Positions 60,283 through 64,000 of a DNA stretch of 64,000 nt are shown piece by piece; within the stretch, counting starts at the first letter, position 1; the number at the start of each line of letters is the position of its first letter. The notes beneath the pieces are model-generated. The model was not told where the DNA came from. It ran no database searches and saw nothing but the letters and a program-made list of their open reading frames with translations. This DNA comes from Diospyros lotus. Taxonomy: Eukaryota; Streptophyta; Magnoliopsida; Ericales; Ebenaceae. The stretch spans positions 15,956,433 through 16,020,432 of the forward strand of contig NC_068347.1 of NCBI RefSeq assembly GCF_014633365.1, given 5' to 3'. Position numbers and translations under genes: made by a program.

Positions 60283-61921
60283 TCTTTATATATATAAAAG
60301 TAGGATAGTCTTGAAAAAAGAAATTTTCCCCCAAAACTTGCATTAATGATTTTTAATTAATACTTATTGCATTAATAATTTATAATTTATAATTTACATT
60401 AATAATTTAAATCCTTCAATTGCTTTTAAATAATAAGTAATTAATAAAAAAATTCCCCCCCCCAAACTTGCATTAATGATTTGCATTTAGTATTTATTGC
60501 ATTAATAATTTATATTTTGTAATTTGCATTAATAATTTAAATCTTTCAATTATTTTGAAATAATATATACTAATTATTGTAAAATTAATAATAAATTTTA
60601 AATACACGAGTTTTTCAATGCTAATTATGGAATTTTCAATACATTCTTATGTGAATATTAAATATTTAATTAATCCATCAATCAATCAAAAATAAATATT
60701 ATTTATGAGAAATATAAATAGACACTTAAATTATTAATTAAGTCACAGAAAATTGTTTATTTATATAAAATTACATCTTTATATAATATAATATAATAAT
60801 ATATAGTAGAATAGTATGCAAATATTTCTTTCCTCCAAAAATCTGTCAAACTATTTTTTTACATCTAAAATTTGTATTAAACTTGCATGAAATTTTCAAT
60901 GCTATTAATTAATAAAAAATAAATACTATTTATGAGAAATATGAATAGACACTTAAAGTATTAACTAAGTCACGAAAAATTATCTATTAAATAAAATTTT
61001 ATGTTTATATAATATAATAATATATAATATATTATATTAAAGTAGAATAGTTTGCAAATTTTTGTTCCCTCCAAAAATTTGCCAAGCTATGTTTTGCCTC
61101 TAAAATTTTTATTAAATTTGCATTGGTTTTATGAGATATATTAATAGACAACTTAAACTATTAATTAAGTTATAGAAAATTATCTATTTATTTAAAATAT
61201 TATCTTTATATCTTTTTTCTATATATATTTATATAATATTAAAATATGATAGTCAAACAAAGTATTTTTCCAAGTGTCAATCAATGGTGAATTTTTTCCC
61301 TCAAAAACTTTCATTAAATCAAAAGTAGTGATTAATTAATTTTTAATTACTTTAATAATTATATTATAGTCTTGAAAATGTGATATTTTAACAAATTTAT
61401 AAAAAATTATTTAAGGTTGTCAAATACTAGGATTTTTCAATGCTAATTAATATTTAAACTATCACATTTTTAAGACTATGGAAGAAATCAAAATTCATAT
61501 TTTTAAAATTTTGTTATTATTGAAAAAACTTATTCTTACTCATATTTAAGAGTTTTAATTTATATTTATAATTATAATATAATAAATAGAAAATAACGAA
61601 TGTCTTTGAGTGGATATATTATATATTTTATAATATTTATTTATAAATAAATATAATATAATGAATAAAAAATCTTATAAGTATTTTGTCAAGTGATCTA
61701 CTTAATGTATTAATTATTCTTTAACACATTAAATGGCAGTACATTGAATTAAAAGTGTTATCCATTAATATATTGAATAGCGAATAATTAATTAAACTTA
61801 AAATTTGATAAATAATTAAAGATTAAAAAAATATAATTATTAATTTTGTTAAAATTATTTAAAATAATTTTTTTTTATTTTTAAATTAAACTCTCTGTGT
61901 ATCACACGGGTTCACCACTAG
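60283..61921 (+). mobile_element. Non-autonomous Helitron, 1.64 kb
   Basis: The left end is TCTTTATATATATAAAAGTA after an A. The right end is a GC-containing imperfect hairpin (CTCTGTGTATCACACGGG, 61893-61910) followed by CACTAG before a T. TC start, CTAG end, 3' hairpin and A/T insertion site are Helitron hallmarks. Comparison with the related element at 24855-25693, which lacks this block, supports clean insertion. Very AT-rich, no Rep/helicase. Confidence 0.75.
60338..61250. repeat. Internal direct repeats of the Helitron, including 5'-end-like copies
   Basis: CTTGCATTAATGATTT... units repeat at about 60338 and 60465. ATGAGAAATATRAATAGACACTTAAA-like units repeat at about 60705, 60935 and 61130. 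TTTATATAATATAA...AGTAGAATAGT, similar to the Helitron start, recurs at about 60777, 61011 and 61200. Confidence 0.65.
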
Positions 61922-63710
61922 TGTAATAATAAAAAAAATATAAAACAATTTATTTTGTTTATATATAATCTTTTATTTATTTTGATTTATGAGTTAAATG
62001 GTTGATGAATAATTTATGAAACTATGGAAATCGCACCACGAAAATGAGTGGATTAATATTTTGGATATTTTGGACAAACCATGAAAATCATATCGAACTG
62101 CACCACATTTTAAGGTGTGCTTTGGTGCGGTTTTCGCGCACCAAATCAGACCGCGCGATCTAGTTTGATAAAAGAAATGCACAAGTGGCTTGGTGTACTG
62201 AAAATGTTAAAAAATGGCCAAACCCCGTGCACACCCCTAATTATAGACAACAATTCAAGTACAAAGATGGTGGTGGATATGGGACGTTTAAGATGCACTT
62301 GAATAGCAAGCATCCAAGGGTCTTGAAAAAACACAATCTCAAATAGTCGGGTTTGCAACTTATAATTCCTTCGCTCTTTATGTTTATTCCAGTGAAAAAA
62401 ATGGAAAGAATTAACTAAAATAATTTTTATTGAATATTTATCTTTAAATTTTGATGAAAAATAGAATTTATTAATTATTGTCAAAATACTTTAAATTATT
62501 TGACGAAACGTGTGTCTAGAACTACTCTTACACATATACTTCATTCACTTTATAAAAAAAAGTAATAAAAGAGTTACAAAAAGTTTTTAAAAATTTAAAT
62601 GGTAAAGTTATTATTTGTATTGACATTGGTGTGATAATTGGCAAATGCTTTCATATATGGGCCTTACATATGTCATTAGATTGATGATAGTTGAAATATT
62701 TAAAAAAGTATTATTGCATTTAGAGTTTTTGATTAAAGATATATTGCCGAAAATATTTATAAAATTATTAGTTCTATTTTGCAAGAATATTATTTAGTGA
62801 ATATAATTTTTTTTATTGGTTTTGACAATGCTTTTGCTAATAGTGCTTCTACTAGAGAATTAGAAAATATTTGTAAACTAAGTTTCGATGGTAAATTTTT
62901 TAACATAAAATGTTCATGTCATGTATTAAATTTATGTGTTCAAGATGGATTGAGATCTTTTGAAATTTACTTTACCCCTATTTAAAAAGCTATTTTGTAT
63001 TTGTGGACTCATCGACAAGTAATGAAAGAATGGGCTAGATTTTGTAAGAAAATGGAATGCGACCTAAAAAATTTCATAGAAATGTTCCAACACGTTGGAA
63101 CTCAACTTATGAATTATTAAATAAATTTTTTTATCATAGACAATTGTTATGTGCTTTTATTGCAAATAATGTTGGCTTTATTGTTTTATATCCCCAATAA
63201 TAGAATATTTGTGATTTTTTTTTTAAATTTACTAAAAATGTTTAATGATTCTACATATACATTGTCCCTTGTTTATTATACTGCACCTTCATTATTTTTA
63301 ATGGTATGCATTAATATTGTAAATGTTATGCAAGATTATAAAAATGATGAAGAGTTAAAAGAAACAATTAATTTGATGAAAACAAAATGGTGCAATTATT
63401 TTGATAAAATTCTTGAAATTTATCTTGTTGCTATTGTTTTTTTATCCTAGATGTAAATTAGATGGTTTGTTTGACTATTTGAATTTGCATGTTGAATGCT
63501 TAGGAAAAACCGATTAAGATGTTGCACAAAAAGTAAATTACATTAGAAAGTTAATTTGTGACATGTATATTGAGTTTAGTGTTAATTTTAATAATGTTGC
63601 CCAACAAATCTTTAAATATGGAGGAATTTTCTAAAATGAGCAAGGCGAAACAACTATTATTTCAAAGGCAAAAGAAACCAAAGAATTTATCAAGTTCTAT
63701 GTATGAAATT

Positions 63711-63842
63711 GATCTACATCTAACAACTTCTTTTGAGTTTAATATTTGTCTAAATTTGAAAGAATTTTCAATTTTGATCTATATCTAACAACTTCTTTTG
63801 AGTTTAATATTTTCCCAAATTTGAAAGAATTTTCAATTTTAT
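63711..63842. repeat. Tandem duplication of about 67 bp in the transposase relic
   Basis: TTGATCTACATCTAACAACT to ATTTTCAATTTT occurs twice in tandem (about 63709-63776 and 63776-63842) with few differences. A recent local duplication in decayed coding sequence. Confidence 0.8.
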
Positions 63843-64000
63843 AATGGTGGAAAGAACATTCAAGCAATTTTCCTTTTTTATCACAAATTGCCAAACAAAT
63901 TTTAGCAACTCCTATCTCAATAGTGGTGGTTGAACAAGCATTTAGTGAGAGAAGGGGTATTCAGGATGACACATGATAAGTATGACTCCTGAATCGGTTG

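Larger units (their letters stand above)
60115..62239. mobile_element. Non-autonomous hAT-like element (family of 24855-25693) inside the transposase relic
   Basis: A perfect 8-bp duplication ATTATAGA flanks it (60107-60114, 62240-62247). Left end GATGGGTGTTCA and opposite-strand right end TAGGGGTGTGCA. GGTTTGAG...AATCCTCAAACC blocks at about 60203-60245 and GCACC/CACCACG motifs are shared with 24855-25693. Without the Helitron its length is about 0.49 kb. Confidence 0.75.
59335..64000 (+). pseudogene. Decayed hAT transposase (BED finger, core, dimerisation domain), cut by the window end
   Basis: Plus strand. The left boundary is uncertain, possibly TAGGGTTCGG near 59335. The BED zinc finger lies at about 60085-60110 plus 62240-62340 (CNYYRQQFKYKDGGGYGTFK then HLNSKH; the second Cys is Tyr). 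The hAT core at 62520-63450 has ANSASTRELENICKLSFDGK, KCSCHVLNLCVQDGL, a VPTRWNSTY-like region and KMFNDSTY pieces. The C-terminal dimerisation region begins near 63845 (WWKEHSS, FAKQILATPIS, VVVEQAFSERR in pieces). Many stops, so inactive. Matches the RICESLEEPER/Ac-like plant hAT lineage. The element continues beyond 64000. Confidence 0.78.

Overview
The window is nuclear DNA from a flowering plant, most likely a woody eudicot with a transposon-rich genome. Evidence: intron-split coding sequence with GT-AG junctions, plant-type Ty3/gypsy chromovirus and Ty1/copia elements, a Cassandra TRIM carrying 5S-rRNA-like LTRs, tRNA-derived and RTE-type retroposons, hAT, MULE, Tourist-like and Helitron DNA elements. 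I cannot name the species.

The one host gene I can reconstruct runs on the + strand from 6663 to 58447. Nine exons with consistent phases and canonical splice junctions give 1,875 coding bases and a predicted 624-aa protein. It resembles the plant homologue of TAF1A (TATA-box-binding-protein-associated factor, RNA polymerase I subunit A), part of the promoter-selectivity factor for rRNA gene transcription. Two introns have been inflated: intron 2 (8093-31174, 23 kb) and intron 7 (38927-57844, 19 kb). Both are almost pure nested transposons.

Intron 2 is a nest. The outermost element is a minus-strand Ty1/copia retrotransposon (8543-30595, target duplication ATATT). Inserted into it are a LINE 3' end (9002-10345), a non-autonomous TR-GAG-like LTR element (10815-13671, CTTAT), a solo LTR (13910-14641, TAATT), a plus-strand Ty3/gypsy chromovirus (14832-24061, CTTGA), a hAT-like element (24855-25693), a possible short solo LTR (25724-26173) and a solo LTR (27396-29361, TAAAG). 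The gypsy element itself carries a hAT-like element (15133-16204), a solo LTR (16403-18658, holding another hAT-like element, which holds a further solo LTR) and a Cassandra TRIM (18889-19528). Removing all of this leaves an intron of about 1 kb.

Intron 7 holds a hAT-like element (39303-40188) and a MULE-type element whose ends lie at 40349 and 54141 (9-bp duplication TTTAATTTT). Inside the MULE are a 2.3-kb solo LTR (40464-42776) and minus-strand gypsy A (43250-53889), whose 3' LTR was hit by minus-strand gypsy B (43558-48769, LTRs nearly identical). Beyond the MULE is a second solo LTR of the same family in the opposite orientation (54347-57226), containing a LINE fragment. Introns 3 to 6 are more ordinary and hold a tRNA-derived SINE (about 35035), an RTE-type LINE relic (about 36350-36890) and several short RTE-like tails.

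Upstream (1-6662) are a truncated LTR at the left edge, AT-rich LTR-like sequence with degenerate repeats, a Tourist-like MITE (5638-6285) and a short GC-rich promoter/leader with a TA microsatellite. Downstream (59335-64000) is a decayed hAT transposase relic, interrupted by a non-autonomous hAT-like element (60115-62239) that was itself hit by a Helitron (60283-61921). I found no tRNA or rRNA gene, CRISPR array or prokaryotic-type operon. All boundaries come from reading the sequence by eye. Family names rest on recognised motifs, not on database searches.
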